Shown: one piece after another, positions 18,249 to 28,326 of the stretch
How the letters are laid out: each line of letters begins with the position of its first letter
Numbering within the stretch: position 1 is the stretch's first letter
Source: Photobacterium sp. SKA34
GTDB taxonomy: Bacteria; Pseudomonadota; Gammaproteobacteria; Enterobacterales; Vibrionaceae
Direction: 5' to 3'
NCBI RefSeq assembly: GCF_000153325.1
Contig: NZ_CH724141.1
Coordinates: 1,660,610 to 1,724,609, forward strand
DNA length: 64,000 bases
The notes under the pieces: model-generated
Databases searched by the model: none
What the model was told of the DNA's origin: nothing
Seen by the model: only the letters and a program-made list of their open reading frames with translations
Made by a program: the position numbers and the translations under genes

Positions 18249-18454
18249 GTGAGGATTATCTCGTGATAAAGGTACTGTGTTATACGTTTACTTTTATAGT
18301 GCGTTTTGTTTCTAATTTTCAGTCAATGCGTTAATAAATGATGAATTATAAAATAGAAAGTTAAAAACACATATGTATTAGAAACAGAAAGAAGAAAAAG
18401 GTAACCATTACATATGAGGGATTTTTCTGCTTTAGCACATTTTTAATCTAAAGG
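18249..18454. other. intergenic, nothing recognised
   Basis: AT-rich spacer between two convergent transcription units; no reading frame with a ribosome site and no repeat seen. Confidence 0.5.
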
Positions 18455-18481
18455 TTAAAAGCCTACATCTAAGCAGGCTTT
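18455..18481 (-). terminator. probable terminator of the ybjD-like gene
   Basis: Stem AAAGCCT/AGGCTTT with a 10-base loop; on the minus strand it is followed by a short T-rich tail. It lies about 27 bases beyond the stop of the OLD-family gene. Confidence 0.5.
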
Positions 18482-18507
18482 GATTTAACTAATCTTGACA
18501 TTAGTTA

Positions 18508-20166
18508 TCACCCAAAACCACGCGACATTGCTACGATACGTTTTAATACCCAACGGATGAGCAGAGGTGTGCGGTTGTCTTTTTCATCGCGAGTATATTT
18601 AACTATTGCCAACGCCATATCGGGTTTCGCTGTTTTTCTTAGTACCTTATGAATGATCTTACGCATGGGCACTTTATTATCAGTGATATTCGCTAAGTCG
18701 CGAAACAAAGGCTCATAACCATTCTTATATAAGAAATGCTCAATATCTCTTGCCGGTAATACGGTTAAACGTTCACGCTCGGGATCATTGCCAAGCATAT
18801 TACGGACTTTCTCGGCATATTTCTTTCCTGCTAGATCACCATCAGCGACTAAATGCCACTCAATACCGAGTATTTTTGCCAACTTGATCAATGGCTTTAA
18901 TCCACTTTGTGCAAATTCAATAATTTGAATCCCTTCTGCGGCAAGGTTATAACCATTTAGGTGTGCCATTTCATTAAATAACCATACTTCCGTTTCCCCT
19001 TCAACCAATAGCCATACTCTTGCAAAGAAAGCGCTTGGACGATGCATACGTACGTGAAAAGTGACTTTACGCGTATCATCTTTACTCAATTCCCCGTTAT
19101 CTACGCCATACACCTCTGTTTTATGTGATTGGCGGATCAATTTTTTGATCGCAGTTAATGGTGCAGAGGTTAAAAGCTCGGGACTGTTGGTTGTTAAGAT
19201 CTTTTGCATCGGCATGTTTTGAATAAACGCCCATGCTTGATGAAGCATGATCGGATGTAAACGACCTTCTGGATCTTCTAAGATCATGATGGGCCGTGAA
19301 ATGCGTTTTAATTCGACAGGGCCTCTAGCACGAATATATTCATTCAATAGCCCCATTAACATTAAACGCGCTTGCTTTGTCATATTTGGCTGAATAAGTT
19401 GATCAAACGGATTCGCATATAAACCATGTGTATTGGTTTGTTGTAATGAAGAGTAGTGTGGCGATAATGCTTTACTACGCTGGTGAGGTGCAAAGGCAAA
19501 GTAGTGATCCACTAACGATCGTAACGTACTAATACTACTTTTAATTTCTGCTGTACTAACATGACCGGGCTGCGTCATTAACCGCCGACAGGTATTATCT
19601 AATCGTTTTTGTATGCGAAGTTCTTGCGGCGTTTGTGCTAGTGGTAACTCATTACTACCCTCATGACGTTCATCGTGTAATCGTCTTGAATCACGAATAC
19701 GAACAATAGGGTGAAGCACCATTAGCTGGCGAATGAACTTATCAGTATTTGGATGTGAAATGCCATGACCATTTGGATGTAAAAATTGTCTACTCGTGAA
19801 TATTTTATCGTTTTCAATATGGCTGTGAATTTGATAATAAAAATGCTTTATACCGTCTTTTTCTGAGAGAAATGGCTGAAAAGCACGATAGCGACGGGCA
19901 TTATGTTCGCCTTTATAATCTTCATGCCAATGTAAAACAATCTGAATTTCTGTCGCTCGCTCATTACCTAACGCATGATCAATATGGAAATCAGAAAAGT
20001 TAAACTCGTAAAACTCAGAATCTGGCGATAATGCTAAACAAAGGGCATCGAGCAAAGAGGATTTACCCCATGCATTTTCACCAATAAGGACCGTTAACTC
20101 TTTAAAAGACAAGGATAAACGCTTAATACCACGGAAACCGGATATTTCAATTCTTTCTAAATGCAT
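18508..20166 (-). CDS. ybjD: OLD-family ATP-dependent nuclease, YbjD (DUF2813) type
   Basis: 552 residues. An SMC/RecF-like ATPase comes first: Walker A GENAWGKSS at 29-37, with an ILEDPEG Walker B region near 294. A TOPRIM domain follows at about 385-470, with the catalytic glutamate in LVEGETE and the acidic pair in VADGDLAG. The opening residues and length match E. coli YbjD closely. OLD nucleases cleave DNA metal-dependently; the chromosomal YbjD role is undefined. No reverse-transcriptase or UvrD-like GajB partner lies beside it, so it is unlikely to be a Gabija-type defence pair. It appears monocistronic. Confidence 0.88.
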   Translation of the reverse strand: MHLERIEISGFRGIKRLSLSFKELTVLIGENAWGKSSLLDALCLALSPDSEFYEFNFSDFHIDHALGNERATEIQIVLHWHEDYKGEHNARRYRAFQPFLSEKDGIKHFYYQIHSHIENDKIFTSRQFLHPNGHGISHPNTDKFIRQLMVLHPIVRIRDSRRLHDERHEGSNELPLAQTPQELRIQKRLDNTCRRLMTQPGHVSTAEIKSSISTLRSLVDHYFAFAPHQRSKALSPHYSSLQQTNTHGLYANPFDQLIQPNMTKQARLMLMGLLNEYIRARGPVELKRISRPIMILEDPEGRLHPIMLHQAWAFIQNMPMQKILTTNSPELLTSAPLTAIKKLIRQSHKTEVYGVDNGELSKDDTRKVTFHVRMHRPSAFFARVWLLVEGETEVWLFNEMAHLNGYNLAAEGIQIIEFAQSGLKPLIKLAKILGIEWHLVADGDLAGKKYAEKVRNMLGNDPERERLTVLPARDIEHFLYKNGYEPLFRDLANITDNKVPMRKIIHKVLRKTAKPDMALAIVKYTRDEKDNRTPLLIRWVLKRIVAMSRGFG

Positions 20167-20309
20167 AAAACTCTACAAACCTCGTTTATTCCTGTATACG
20201 ATATAGTAAATCACTCGTTGATTTGCGATAACTGATCACATATTGATAGCATGATATGCTTTAAATAGTTAAGTAATTTCAAATAAATAATAATATAAGG
20301 AAGAGTTAG

Positions 20310-20705
20310 ATGGCTAAGATTATTCACTCAATGATCCGTGTATTAGATCTTGACGCTTCATTAAAATTTTACACAGAAGCATTAGATTTAGAGATCGCTG
20401 AGCGTTTAGACTTTGAAGAGTTTAGTTTGGTTTACTTACGCAACGAAGAAAACGATATGGAACTTGAACTGACTTGGAATGAGGGAACCAAAGAACCGTA
20501 TACTCATGGCACAGGTTATGGTCACATTGCTGTTGCTGTCGATGATTTAGAAGATGAGCATGCAAAATTAACTGAATGTGGTTATGCGCCTTTAGAGATT
20601 AAAGAGTTCTTTCGTGAGGGGACTTTGTTAGCAAAGTTTTTCTTTGTGCAAGATCCTGATGGTTACAAAATTGAGTTTTTACAACGTCATGCTCGTTACC
20701 AGTAA
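20310..20705 (+). CDS. VOC-family protein, glyoxalase I-like
   Basis: 131 residues, two beta-alpha-beta-beta-beta modules of the vicinal-oxygen-chelate fold. Candidate metal ligands match GloA spacing: His6 (IIHSMIRV), a Glu in MELELTW, His in YGHIAVAV and Glu in YKIEFLQ. GloA converts the hemithioacetal of methylglyoxal and glutathione to S-lactoylglutathione. The middle region is less GloA-like than in the standard enzyme (135 residues in E. coli), so a related VOC activity is possible. Start ATG has AAGGAAG eight bases upstream. Confidence 0.82.
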   Translation: MAKIIHSMIRVLDLDASLKFYTEALDLEIAERLDFEEFSLVYLRNEENDMELELTWNEGTKEPYTHGTGYGHIAVAVDDLEDEHAKLTECGYAPLEIKEFFREGTLLAKFFFVQDPDGYKIEFLQRHARYQ

Positions 20706-20912
20706 AATTAAAGCATAGAAGATTTAATGGATAGTAAGATAATAAATAGCAATTAGTCTTACTATTCCTTAAATGATCATAATGAATCATGCTATATTGA
20801 TATCTATCACAGTTATTTTGTCTTGTAGTGAAATCTTTTAGGCTTAATAGGTGACTTGAACTAAACATATCTCTCATTCATATGAGTCCTTCAGGGAGAG
20901 ACGTAATTTTTT

Positions 20913-22673
20913 ATGACAAAGAATAATAAAAAAGCAAAGATTACATTTGCTCATATTAATGATACGCATTCAAATTTTGAACCATCATCTATATCACTGA
21001 ATTTACCTCAACACGTTTTAGATACTGAATCATCGGTATATGCCAGTTGTGGTGGCTTTTCTCGTATTTCATCGGCGGTAAGTGAATTAAAAGCTGAGGC
21101 CTATTTGAATCAGCGTGAATTCATGTTTTTACACGCAGGTGATTGTTTCCAAGGTACGCTGTATTTCTCACTTTATAAAGGTATGGCTAATGCTGTATTA
21201 CTAAATGCCATTGGTGTAGAGGCGATGGCATTGGGAAATCATGAACTTGATATGGGTAACGGCTGTGTGGCTGATTTTCTAGATTATACGCATTTCCCAT
21301 TATTAGCAGGTAACTGGGATTTATCTCATGAAGATCAAACCAAGCCGAACCCGCTGCGAGATAAAGCCAATGTTTATGCTTATATCAATAGCACTGAGAC
21401 AGCGAAATATATTGTAAAAGATGTGCATGGTGAGCCTGTCGCGATTTTTGGTTTAGCTATTGAAAATATGGCAGGCATTGCTAACCCAGATCCTGATACT
21501 CACTTTATGAATGTCGCCACAGTTGCACGTAATACTGTTCAGTACCTACATGAGCAGGGTATTAATAAGATTGTTGTATTAAGCCATCTAGGCTATGACC
21601 ATGATATTGAGCTTGCCGAAGCTGTCGATGGAATAGGCGTTATTATTGGTGGTCATACTCATACCATGCAAGGTGACTTCACCAATATAGGTTATGGTAG
21701 AACCGATAAATACGCACACAGTGTTAATAATACCTGTGTTGTTCAAGCCGGCTGTAATGCGCTGGCTGTAGGACATATAACACTGGAGTTTTCTGAAGAC
21801 GGAACAATAGAGCAGGCGTTTGGTGCTAACCAACTATTACTTGGGCGTCAATTTACGGTAGATGCAAGCCGTACCGAGCATTTAGAAAGTGATGATCATG
21901 AAATCGTTCGTCACTTTTTAAGCCAGCAAGATAATATTCGCTTTGTAGTGAAAGATCCTATCATTGAGAATATTCTTAATGAGAACTATCGTCCTGCAGT
22001 ACGTGCACTGCAAACTGAAGAAATTGCTATTATTAACGAGCCGCTACGTCATATTCGTATTCCCGATCAACGTGGCCCAAGCCAAATCGCTCCTTGGGTT
22101 GTTGAAAGTTTTGTCTGGAAAGCCCGTAAGCTAGGCCATTACGTGGATTTTGGTATTCATAATGCTGGTGGCGTTAGGTGCTCGTTAAATCCAGGTGTTA
22201 TTACACCGGCAGATATCGCAGGGAAATTATTGCCTTTCGCTATTGGTATTATGATTTATAGCGTCAAAGGTAAACGCATTCGTCAAGCGCTTGAAGGAGC
22301 GATTAATAACGCGATTAATAACGGTGTAGACGGGACTGGCGATGGAAGTTTTCCCTATGTAGCTGATCTTCGTTATACCTATCGCTGTTGTTCCATTAAA
22401 GGCACTCGTATTGAGCTATTAGAGCATTTACATGACGGTAAGTGGATACCTGTTGAAGATGATAAAGTTTATAGCTCAGTTTCATCGGGTTATACCGCAA
22501 CAGGTAAAGAAGGCTATTCGCCATTGTTAGATTACGTTAAAGAGCCTATGCCGCTTAACGTTACAATGGCTGAAGCTTTTGAAGCTTATGCAAAACAGAA
22601 GAAATTCTTTGATGCGCCAACAGATAATAAAACTGTTTATATTCCTTGTACAGGTCATGAAGATGTTGCCTAA
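20913..22673 (+). CDS. 5'-nucleotidase/metallophosphatase family protein
   Basis: 586 residues. The N-terminal calcineurin-like domain has the full dimetal set: HINDTHS, HAGDCFQG, GNHELD, SHLGYDHD and GGHTHT. The C-terminal 5'-nucleotidase substrate-binding domain includes NAGGVRCSLNPG. UshA-type enzymes with this layout are periplasmic, but no signal peptide is visible: the start MTKNNKKAKITFAH is polar, so it may act in the cytoplasm or use another export route. Likely substrates are nucleotides or UDP-sugars. Shine-Dalgarno AGGGAG lies about 15 bases ahead, a little far. It converges with the next gene over a shared terminator. Confidence 0.86.
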   Translation: MTKNNKKAKITFAHINDTHSNFEPSSISLNLPQHVLDTESSVYASCGGFSRISSAVSELKAEAYLNQREFMFLHAGDCFQGTLYFSLYKGMANAVLLNAIGVEAMALGNHELDMGNGCVADFLDYTHFPLLAGNWDLSHEDQTKPNPLRDKANVYAYINSTETAKYIVKDVHGEPVAIFGLAIENMAGIANPDPDTHFMNVATVARNTVQYLHEQGINKIVVLSHLGYDHDIELAEAVDGIGVIIGGHTHTMQGDFTNIGYGRTDKYAHSVNNTCVVQAGCNALAVGHITLEFSEDGTIEQAFGANQLLLGRQFTVDASRTEHLESDDHEIVRHFLSQQDNIRFVVKDPIIENILNENYRPAVRALQTEEIAIINEPLRHIRIPDQRGPSQIAPWVVESFVWKARKLGHYVDFGIHNAGGVRCSLNPGVITPADIAGKLLPFAIGIMIYSVKGKRIRQALEGAINNAINNGVDGTGDGSFPYVADLRYTYRCCSIKGTRIELLEHLHDGKWIPVEDDKVYSSVSSGYTATGKEGYSPLLDYVKEPMPLNVTMAEAFEAYAKQKKFFDAPTDNKTVYIPCTGHEDVA

Positions 22674-22708
22674 ACAATAGGTTATACCATGGAATAGAAA
22701 GATTGCTT

Positions 22709-22741
22709 AAGCCGGCTAACAATGTACCGTTAGTCGGCTTT
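22709..22741. terminator. bidirectional terminator
   Basis: 12-bp stem (AAGCCGGCTAAC with GTTAGTCGGCTT, one G-T pair) and 8-base loop between convergent genes; it overlaps the stop codon of the BASS-like gene. T-rich on the plus side, partly T-rich on the minus side. Confidence 0.8.
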
Positions 22742-23677
22742 ATTTTTATCGGCAAAAGAATTTTGTTTAACAAATTTAGTTTTGGCTATGGATTTAAGTA
22801 TAACGGGTAATGCATAAGTCGGAATTTGAATAGCTGCCATCAGTGCTAAATACTCAAATCCTAAATAACTGCTTGCGATGGTATAGGTAAGTAAAACATT
22901 ACGATTAGTTGCAGTAATGGCATACAGCGTTTTAGCTTGTTGACTCTTCTTATAATAGGTTAAGAAAGTCATGCCGAAAAATAATCCGCAAAGTAAACAG
23001 CCTAATAGTAAATAACTTATCCCTTCGTGTAATGAACGTTCAAACATTTCCCTCAAAGGAGCGACAAGCCCAAGCGGAAAAGCAAAAATCAGCAGAACAG
23101 TAGGCCTAGATATTTTGTAATGGATTTTATGCAATAGTTTTGAGTCTATCATTTTGTAGCAAAACGCAGAAATGACCATGGGTCCAATAATGAATATCGT
23201 GAGTCGTTGTGTATATTGGCCAAAATCCAAATCCACTATACCATTTTGAAGAAACGTAAGATTAAAAAATAACACGATTGGCATCATTAATGTTGATGCA
23301 ATAGTTAACGCCATCGCATGTAATACATCAAAACCAAAGGTTTTCGCTATTGCTGGGGTCGCAAATAATGTCCCTGTTGCAGTTACCGCCGTAATAGCTA
23401 TAAACAGTGGGGTTGAAATGTTAAAGAGGTATAGCAATATAGCGGCTAATAAAGTGAGCCCGAGGCTATGGTAAAGCGCATAAGACCAAACACTTTTAGA
23501 TAATAACTTACGGATGAGTAACTCTTGTTTAATGCCTAACAAAGTAAAAAGCATCAAGAAAAATAAGATATACGGTAAAGCAGGAAAAACAACACGACTA
23601 ATATTTGGAAAGCTAAAACCGATGACACCAGCAAGCATCAATAAAATAGCAGAATGTTTATTAATGAAAAAAAGCAT
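22730..23677 (-). CDS. BASS-type (bile acid:sodium symporter-like) transporter
   Basis: 315 residues with about ten hydrophobic helices and short loops. Paired five-helix repeats, a TATGTLFATPA segment in the fourth helix (around 105) and a TATNRNVLLTY segment near 256 are consistent with the crossing unwound helices of the bile acid:sodium symporter superfamily, which includes pantoate and arsenite carriers. No motif pins the substrate. It stands alone between convergent and divergent neighbours. Alternative: an auxin-efflux-carrier-like protein of similar size; BASS is preferred. Confidence 0.65.
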   Translation of the reverse strand: MLFFINKHSAILLMLAGVIGFSFPNISRVVFPALPYILFFLMLFTLLGIKQELLIRKLLSKSVWSYALYHSLGLTLLAAILLYLFNISTPLFIAITAVTATGTLFATPAIAKTFGFDVLHAMALTIASTLMMPIVLFFNLTFLQNGIVDLDFGQYTQRLTIFIIGPMVISAFCYKMIDSKLLHKIHYKISRPTVLLIFAFPLGLVAPLREMFERSLHEGISYLLLGCLLCGLFFGMTFLTYYKKSQQAKTLYAITATNRNVLLTYTIASSYLGFEYLALMAAIQIPTYALPVILKSIAKTKFVKQNSFADKNKAD

Positions 23678-23945
23678 AAGTTAAAAATCCTTTTGTTAAC
23701 TTATTGTTATCATTGTTTTTGTTTAAATACAAAAAAAGATGCCATTTGAAATAAAAAACCACCCATTTAGTAATGTAATCGTTCTTAATAGTCTTTTGTG
23801 CTTTAAGCTAACAATCGTTAGTAATCAGCTATTAACACATTAGAAAAACTAATGTTATGAACGAAATTTTGTCACTTATAGCTTATGTAAACAGACGATA
23901 AACTACGCACGTTTATTGAATTTAATACCTTTTTCAGGGGCAATC

Positions 23946-24137
23946 ATGGCACATACATTTGATGTAGACGCAGCTACAACGTTGCATCTTAAGGATACAA
24001 AAAGTTACGAAGTAACGATCAAAGGATTGATTGCACACCTATTTGATATTGTATTTAACCGATCAAAAAAGTCAGTCACTTACAGTATTAAAGATATCCC
24101 AGTCCATTTACAGAAAGATATTGGCATCTATCGATAA
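23946..24137 (+). CDS. small protein with DUF1127-like C-terminus
   Basis: 63 residues from ATG 23946, supported by AGGGG six bases upstream (an upstream in-frame ATG at 23916 has no site). The C-terminus, KDIPVHLQKDIGIYR, resembles the DUF1127 (YjiS-like) ending in which a short helix finishes with a conserved D-I-G motif; the N-terminal half is unlike the family. Single gene with its own terminator. No membrane segment. DUF1127 proteins are small arginine-rich regulators of RNA or phosphate metabolism in alphaproteobacteria; any functional parallel is speculative. Confidence 0.6.
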   Translation: MAHTFDVDAATTLHLKDTKSYEVTIKGLIAHLFDIVFNRSKKSVTYSIKDIPVHLQKDIGIYR

Positions 24138-24158
24138 CATTTTGTATTGAGATTTATA

Positions 24159-24188
24159 AAGTCGGCATAATTGCCGACTTTTTTTTTG
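24159..24188 (+). terminator. strong intrinsic terminator
   Basis: 9-bp perfect stem AAGTCGGCA/TGCCGACTT, 4-base loop and nine T residues, about 20 bases after the 63-residue gene. Confidence 0.92.
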
Positions 24189-24306
24189 CCAAAAATTCGG
24201 CTATAACCTACTAAAATAGTGAGTATTATTTGGTTTTAGTGAAAATAAAATATTCATTGCTATAGATAAAAACTTTTTTAAATGATTTAGTCGTAGGAGT
24301 ATAAAA

Positions 24307-24588
24307 ATGGGATTTTTTTCAATGCTATTTGGTTCAAAAAAATCGGAGTCTACTACTCAGGAAATTGAGCCAACTCATTATAATGGTTACTTAATTTATC
24401 CAGATCCAAAGCAAGAAGGGGGGCAATTTAGGATAGCAGGGAGAATCTGCAAAGAAATTAACGGAGAATTAAAAACACATCATTTTATTCGTTCAGACTT
24501 ACTCAGTTCTCGTCATGATGCAGAAACATTTATGATAAAAAAATCAGAAATGTTTATTAAACAAATGGGCGATAAAATGTTCAAATGA
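24307..24588 (+). CDS. HlyU-family (PF10115) protein
   Basis: 93 residues. An amphipathic start MGFFSMLFGSKK is followed by the family core: YNGYLIYPDP, FRIAGRICKEINGE, and the near-invariant HHFIRSD with a C-terminal helix containing FIKQMG. Databases call this family a transcriptional activator HlyU, but it is unrelated to the ArsR-type HlyU of Vibrio cholerae; no DNA-binding motif is visible, so the name should not be taken as function. Shine-Dalgarno AGGAG seven bases upstream. Monocistronic. Confidence 0.85.
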   Translation: MGFFSMLFGSKKSESTTQEIEPTHYNGYLIYPDPKQEGGQFRIAGRICKEINGELKTHHFIRSDLLSSRHDAETFMIKKSEMFIKQMGDKMFK

Positions 24589-25032
24589 AAATTGTAGTAA
24601 TATTCAACAAATTTCATTGCAATCATAGTGGTATAAAAGTATCTTCTTAAACATTAGAAATGGAATTCATATTATATGATTGTCCTTTCTGTGAATTTCC
24701 ATACAACAACATTGTTATTTAGTGTATTTATGTTTGGTTCTTTTAAAACAATGAATTGATAGGTTTTAATGTTGCTTATTGGGTACATAGCTAACAATTA
24801 TTGTTTAAGAGTCAAAAGCTGATAGTAAAAGTGATTCGGTTATTATTTTTATACGTAATATTATAAATGCTAGAAATATAAATGTAGTTTTATTTCAGTA
24901 TTATAATGGCAATCACTAGGTTTTTTGATTTGTTGGTGTGGGTTTTTTGTATTTTTACTACAAAAGGCTTGATATAGCTTGTTGGGTTGGATACAAAATG
25001 ATTATGTTATAGCCAATGTACAGGGAATAATA
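24589..25032. other. long AT-rich region upstream of pntA
   Basis: 444 bases without a plausible gene. An imperfect inverted repeat with ATGGAATTCA and TGAATTTCCAT arms (about 24659-24703) could be a weak terminator for the HlyU-like gene. The rest, with several T-runs, presumably holds the pntAB promoter; no operator could be assigned. Confidence 0.45.
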
Positions 25033-26586
25033 ATGCAGATTGGTGTACCGAGAGAGGTACTCGCTCATGAAACGCGAGTAGCTGCAACACCTAAAACGGT
25101 CGAGCAGATATTGAAAATGGGGTTCAGCGTTGTTGTTGAACAAGGAGCTGGACGTTTAGCAAGCTTCGATGATGCTGCATATGAAGCGGCTGGTGCTACG
25201 ATTGTCTCAACAGATGTCGTATGGCAATCGGATCTTATTTTTAAAGTGAATGCACCTCAGGTAAATCCTGAAACAGGTGAAGACGAATTTGAGCTCATCA
25301 AAGAGGGTGCAAGCTTAGTTAGTTTTATTTGGCCTGCACAAAACCCTGAATTATTAGAAAAACTATCGTCTAAAAATATTAATATTATGGCGATGGATTC
25401 TGTACCGCGTATTTCACGTGCACAGGCGCTTGATGCGTTAAGCTCAATGGCAAATATCGCTGGTTACCGTGCTGTTGTTGAAGCTGCTCATGAGTTTGGT
25501 CGCTTCTTTACCGGGCAAATTACCGCTGCAGGTAAAGTACCGCCAGCTAAAGTCTTAGTTGCTGGCGCTGGTGTGGCAGGTCTTGCCGCTATTGGTGCTG
25601 CAGGTAGCCTTGGTGCGATTGTTCGTTCTTTTGATGTTCGTCCTGAAGTAAAAGAACAAGTTGAATCAATGGGTGCTGAATTCCTTGAAGTTGATTACAA
25701 AGAAGATACTTCAACGGGTGATGGCTATGCTAAAGAAATGTCTGATGAATTCAATAAAGCGGCTGAACGTTTATACGCAGAGCAAGCAAAAGATGTTGAT
25801 ATCATCATTACAACCGCACTTATCCCTGGTCGCCCAGCACCAAAATTGATAACCAAAGAAATGGTTGATTCAATGAAATCAGGCAGCGTTATTGTCGATC
25901 TTGCTGCTGCCAATGGCGGTAACTGTGCATACACTGAAGCTGATAAAGTCGTAACGACACCTAATGGTGTAAAAGTTATCGGCTATACAGATATGGTTGG
26001 ACGCTTACCAACACAATCTTCTCAGTTATACGGAACAAACCTTGTTAACTTACTTAAACTTCTTTGCAAAGAGAAAGACGGTAATATTGACATCAATTTT
26101 GACGATGAAGTTTTACGCGGTCTTACCATTGTTAAAGCGGGTGAATTAACATGGCCAGCGCCACCAATTAAAGTTTCTGCGGCAGCACAACAGCCAAAAG
26201 CGACGGCGAAAGTTGAACCAAAGATTCCAGAGCCAACATCACCTTTTAAGAAATTTGGTTTGATAGGGTTGGGTATAGCACTGTTTGCTTGGGTTGCTAA
26301 TTATGCCCCAGCAGAGTTTTTAGCTCACTTTACTGTCTTCGTTCTTGCATGTGTGGTTGGATACTATGTGGTTTGGAATGTATCCCACTCTTTACATACT
26401 CCCTTAATGTCAGTAACTAACGCTATCTCAGGCATCATTATTGTAGGTGCTTTGCTCCAAATCGGGCAGGGAGATGGGGTCGTATCCTTCCTCGCGTTTA
26501 TTGCTGTTCTCATCGCTAGTATTAATATCTTTGGTGGCTTTACGGTGACTAAGAGAATGCTAGAAATGTTCCGTAAAGATAAATAA
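25033..26586 (+). CDS. pntA: NAD(P) transhydrogenase subunit alpha
   Basis: 517 residues from ATG 25033, with AGGGA seven bases upstream; the opening MQIGVPREV is the standard PntA start. The NAD(H)-binding domain I spans about 1-380 ([18 protein letters not shown] dinucleotide fold near 175, the mobile loop [11 protein letters not shown] near 330). A proline/alanine linker and four membrane helices follow (about 418-510). With PntB it forms the proton-translocating transhydrogenase that makes NADPH from NADH at the inner membrane. pntB follows after ten bases with its own GGAG. Confidence 0.96.
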   Translation: MQIGVPREVLAHETRVAATPKTVEQILKMGFSVVVEQGAGRLASFDDAAYEAAGATIVSTDVVWQSDLIFKVNAPQVNPETGEDEFELIKEGASLVSFIWPAQNPELLEKLSSKNINIMAMDSVPRISRAQALDALSSMANIAGYRAVVEAAHEFGRFFTGQITAAGKVPPAKVLVAGAGVAGLAAIGAAGSLGAIVRSFDVRPEVKEQVESMGAEFLEVDYKEDTSTGDGYAKEMSDEFNKAAERLYAEQAKDVDIIITTALIPGRPAPKLITKEMVDSMKSGSVIVDLAAANGGNCAYTEADKVVTTPNGVKVIGYTDMVGRLPTQSSQLYGTNLVNLLKLLCKEKDGNIDINFDDEVLRGLTIVKAGELTWPAPPIKVSAAAQQPKATAKVEPKIPEPTSPFKKFGLIGLGIALFAWVANYAPAEFLAHFTVFVLACVVGYYVVWNVSHSLHTPLMSVTNAISGIIIVGALLQIGQGDGVVSFLAFIAVLIASINIFGGFTVTKRMLEMFRKDK

Positions 26587-26596
26587 GGAGTAACAC

Positions 26597-27973
26597 ATGT
26601 CTGCAGGAATCGTACAAGCAGCTTACCTTGTTGCTGCCGTACTCTTTATTAAGTCTTTAGCGGGACTGTCTAAGCAAGAAACAGCACGAAACGGTAATTA
26701 CTTTGGTATTGCTGGTATGGCAATCGCTCTGATTGCAACTATCTTTGGTCCTCATACTGAAGGCACTGTTTGGATTATCCTTGCGATGATCATAGGCGGT
26801 GCTATTGGTATTTTTTACGCTAAAAAAGTTGAAATGACTGAGATGCCAGAGCTTGTTGCTATGCTACACAGCTTTGTCGGTATGGCTGCGGTATTAGTAG
26901 GTTTTAATACTTTCTTAGACCATGGCGAATTATCTGGTGTAATGTTAAATATTCACTTGGTTGAAATTTTCCTTGGTGTATTTATCGGTGCAGTAACCTT
27001 TACAGGTTCTTTAGTTGCATTTGCTAAGTTACGCGGATTAGTTTCATCATCAGCACTAATGCTTCCTCACCGTCATAAATTAAACTTGTTAGCACTTGTT
27101 GTTTCAGCGCTATTGCTAGTTTGGTTTGTACAGTCTGAAGGTTCATTAACCGCGCTAATCTTAGTAACGATTATTGCGTTTGTATTTGGCTACCACCTTG
27201 TTGCTTCAATTGGTGGTGCTGATATGCCAGTGGTTGTATCTATGCTTAACTCATACTCTGGTTGGGCAGCAGCAGCGGCGGGTTTCATGTTAGCAAACGA
27301 CCTTCTTATCGTAACTGGTGCATTAGTGGGTTCTTCTGGTGCTATCCTTTCTTACATAATGTGTAAGGCGATGAACCGTTCATTTGTTAGTGTTATAGCT
27401 GGCGGTTTTGGTTCGGATGGTTCAGCAGCAAGTTCTGACGAAGAATACGGCGAACACCGTGAAGCTTCAGCAGAAGAAGTGGCTGAAATGTTAAAAGATG
27501 CACGTTCAGTGATCATTACTCCTGGATACGGTATGGCGGTTGCTCAAGCGCAATATCCTGTTCACGAGATCACTGATAAGTTACGTGCAAAAGGCATTGA
27601 TGTTCGTTTTGGTATTCACCCTGTTGCTGGTCGTCTACCTGGACATATGAACGTGCTATTAGCTGAGGCGAAAGTACCTTATGACATCGTACTCGAAATG
27701 GATGAGATCAATGATGATTTCCCACAGACCGATGTTGTACTTGTTATTGGTGCAAACGACACTGTTAACCCTGCCGCGATGGAAGATCCTAATAGTCCAA
27801 TCGCCGGTATGCCTGTACTTGAAGTCTGGAATGCGAAAGAAGTGGTTGTGTTTAAACGTTCAATGAATACAGGGTATGCTGGGGTTCAAAACCCATTATT
27901 CTTTAAAGAAAATAGCCATATGTTGTTCGGTGATGCGAAAGACTCATGTTTAAAAATACTTGAGCATCTCTAA
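26597..27973 (+). CDS. pntB: NAD(P) transhydrogenase subunit beta
   Basis: 458 residues: roughly nine membrane helices (1-260) forming most of the proton channel, a linker, then the NADP(H)-binding domain III (about 285-458) with [10 protein letters not shown], the [18 protein letters not shown] region and [12 protein letters not shown]. Length and motifs match E. coli PntB. It is the distal gene of the pntAB operon and ends in a perfect 24-base palindromic terminator. As recalled, the order pntAB followed by the vxr operon also occurs in Vibrio cholerae. Confidence 0.96.
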   Translation: MSAGIVQAAYLVAAVLFIKSLAGLSKQETARNGNYFGIAGMAIALIATIFGPHTEGTVWIILAMIIGGAIGIFYAKKVEMTEMPELVAMLHSFVGMAAVLVGFNTFLDHGELSGVMLNIHLVEIFLGVFIGAVTFTGSLVAFAKLRGLVSSSALMLPHRHKLNLLALVVSALLLVWFVQSEGSLTALILVTIIAFVFGYHLVASIGGADMPVVVSMLNSYSGWAAAAAGFMLANDLLIVTGALVGSSGAILSYIMCKAMNRSFVSVIAGGFGSDGSAASSDEEYGEHREASAEEVAEMLKDARSVIITPGYGMAVAQAQYPVHEITDKLRAKGIDVRFGIHPVAGRLPGHMNVLLAEAKVPYDIVLEMDEINDDFPQTDVVLVIGANDTVNPAAMEDPNSPIAGMPVLEVWNAKEVVVFKRSMNTGYAGVQNPLFFKENSHMLFGDAKDSCLKILEHL

Positions 27974-27993
27974 TCGTTAATTGTTAAGAAAAC

Positions 27994-28021
27994 AATGCCA
28001 CTCATATGAGTGGCATTTTTA
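27994..28021 (+). terminator. pntAB terminator
   Basis: Perfect 12-bp inverted repeat AATGCCACTCAT/ATGAGTGGCATT followed by Ts, about 20 bases after pntB. Confidence 0.92.
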
Positions 28022-28289
28022 TTTGTAATCATTATGTAATCAATAACTAAAACCAAAAATATGTGGTTTTCATATAGTACCTAACGTCGATGGAGCCGTA
28101 GAAGTAATATGTATAGCGTAATATTCTTTTTAAAGTAAAAGAAGCTGCAGCAACGAAGTGTTCAACATATTGCGACTCTGATGATTCTATAAAACAAATA
28201 ATTGTTATGTTTATTGAGTATGAATGCTTTTCTTTATGGCATAAATTAACGAAATATTTAATATTTGCAGTTTTTCACATGACATAACA
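28022..28289. other. intergenic between pntAB and vxrA
   Basis: No reading frame or RNA recognised. AT-rich; a TTGACA hexamer at its downstream edge probably belongs to the vxrA promoter. Confidence 0.5.
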
Positions 28290-28320
28290 TTGACAATTTA
28301 GTGAGAAACAATGTTAAAGT
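28290..28320 (+). promoter_or_regulatory. candidate vxrA promoter
   Basis: Perfect -35 TTGACA at 28290-28295; -10 candidates are TTAAAG (28314, 18-base spacing) or TAAAGT (28315, 19-base spacing, preceded by TG). Either would start transcription within a few bases of the vxrA ATG, leaving almost no leader. Confidence 0.5.
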
Positions 28321-28326
28321 ATGTGA

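Noticed and set aside
18508..20166. OLD nuclease as half of a Gabija-type defence system
   Set aside because: No UvrD-like helicase partner beside it; features match the chromosomal YbjD (DUF2813) instead.
24307..24588. Calling the PF10115 protein a haemolysin activator
   Set aside because: The database name is historic; no DNA-binding motif and no relation to the ArsR-type HlyU of Vibrio cholerae.
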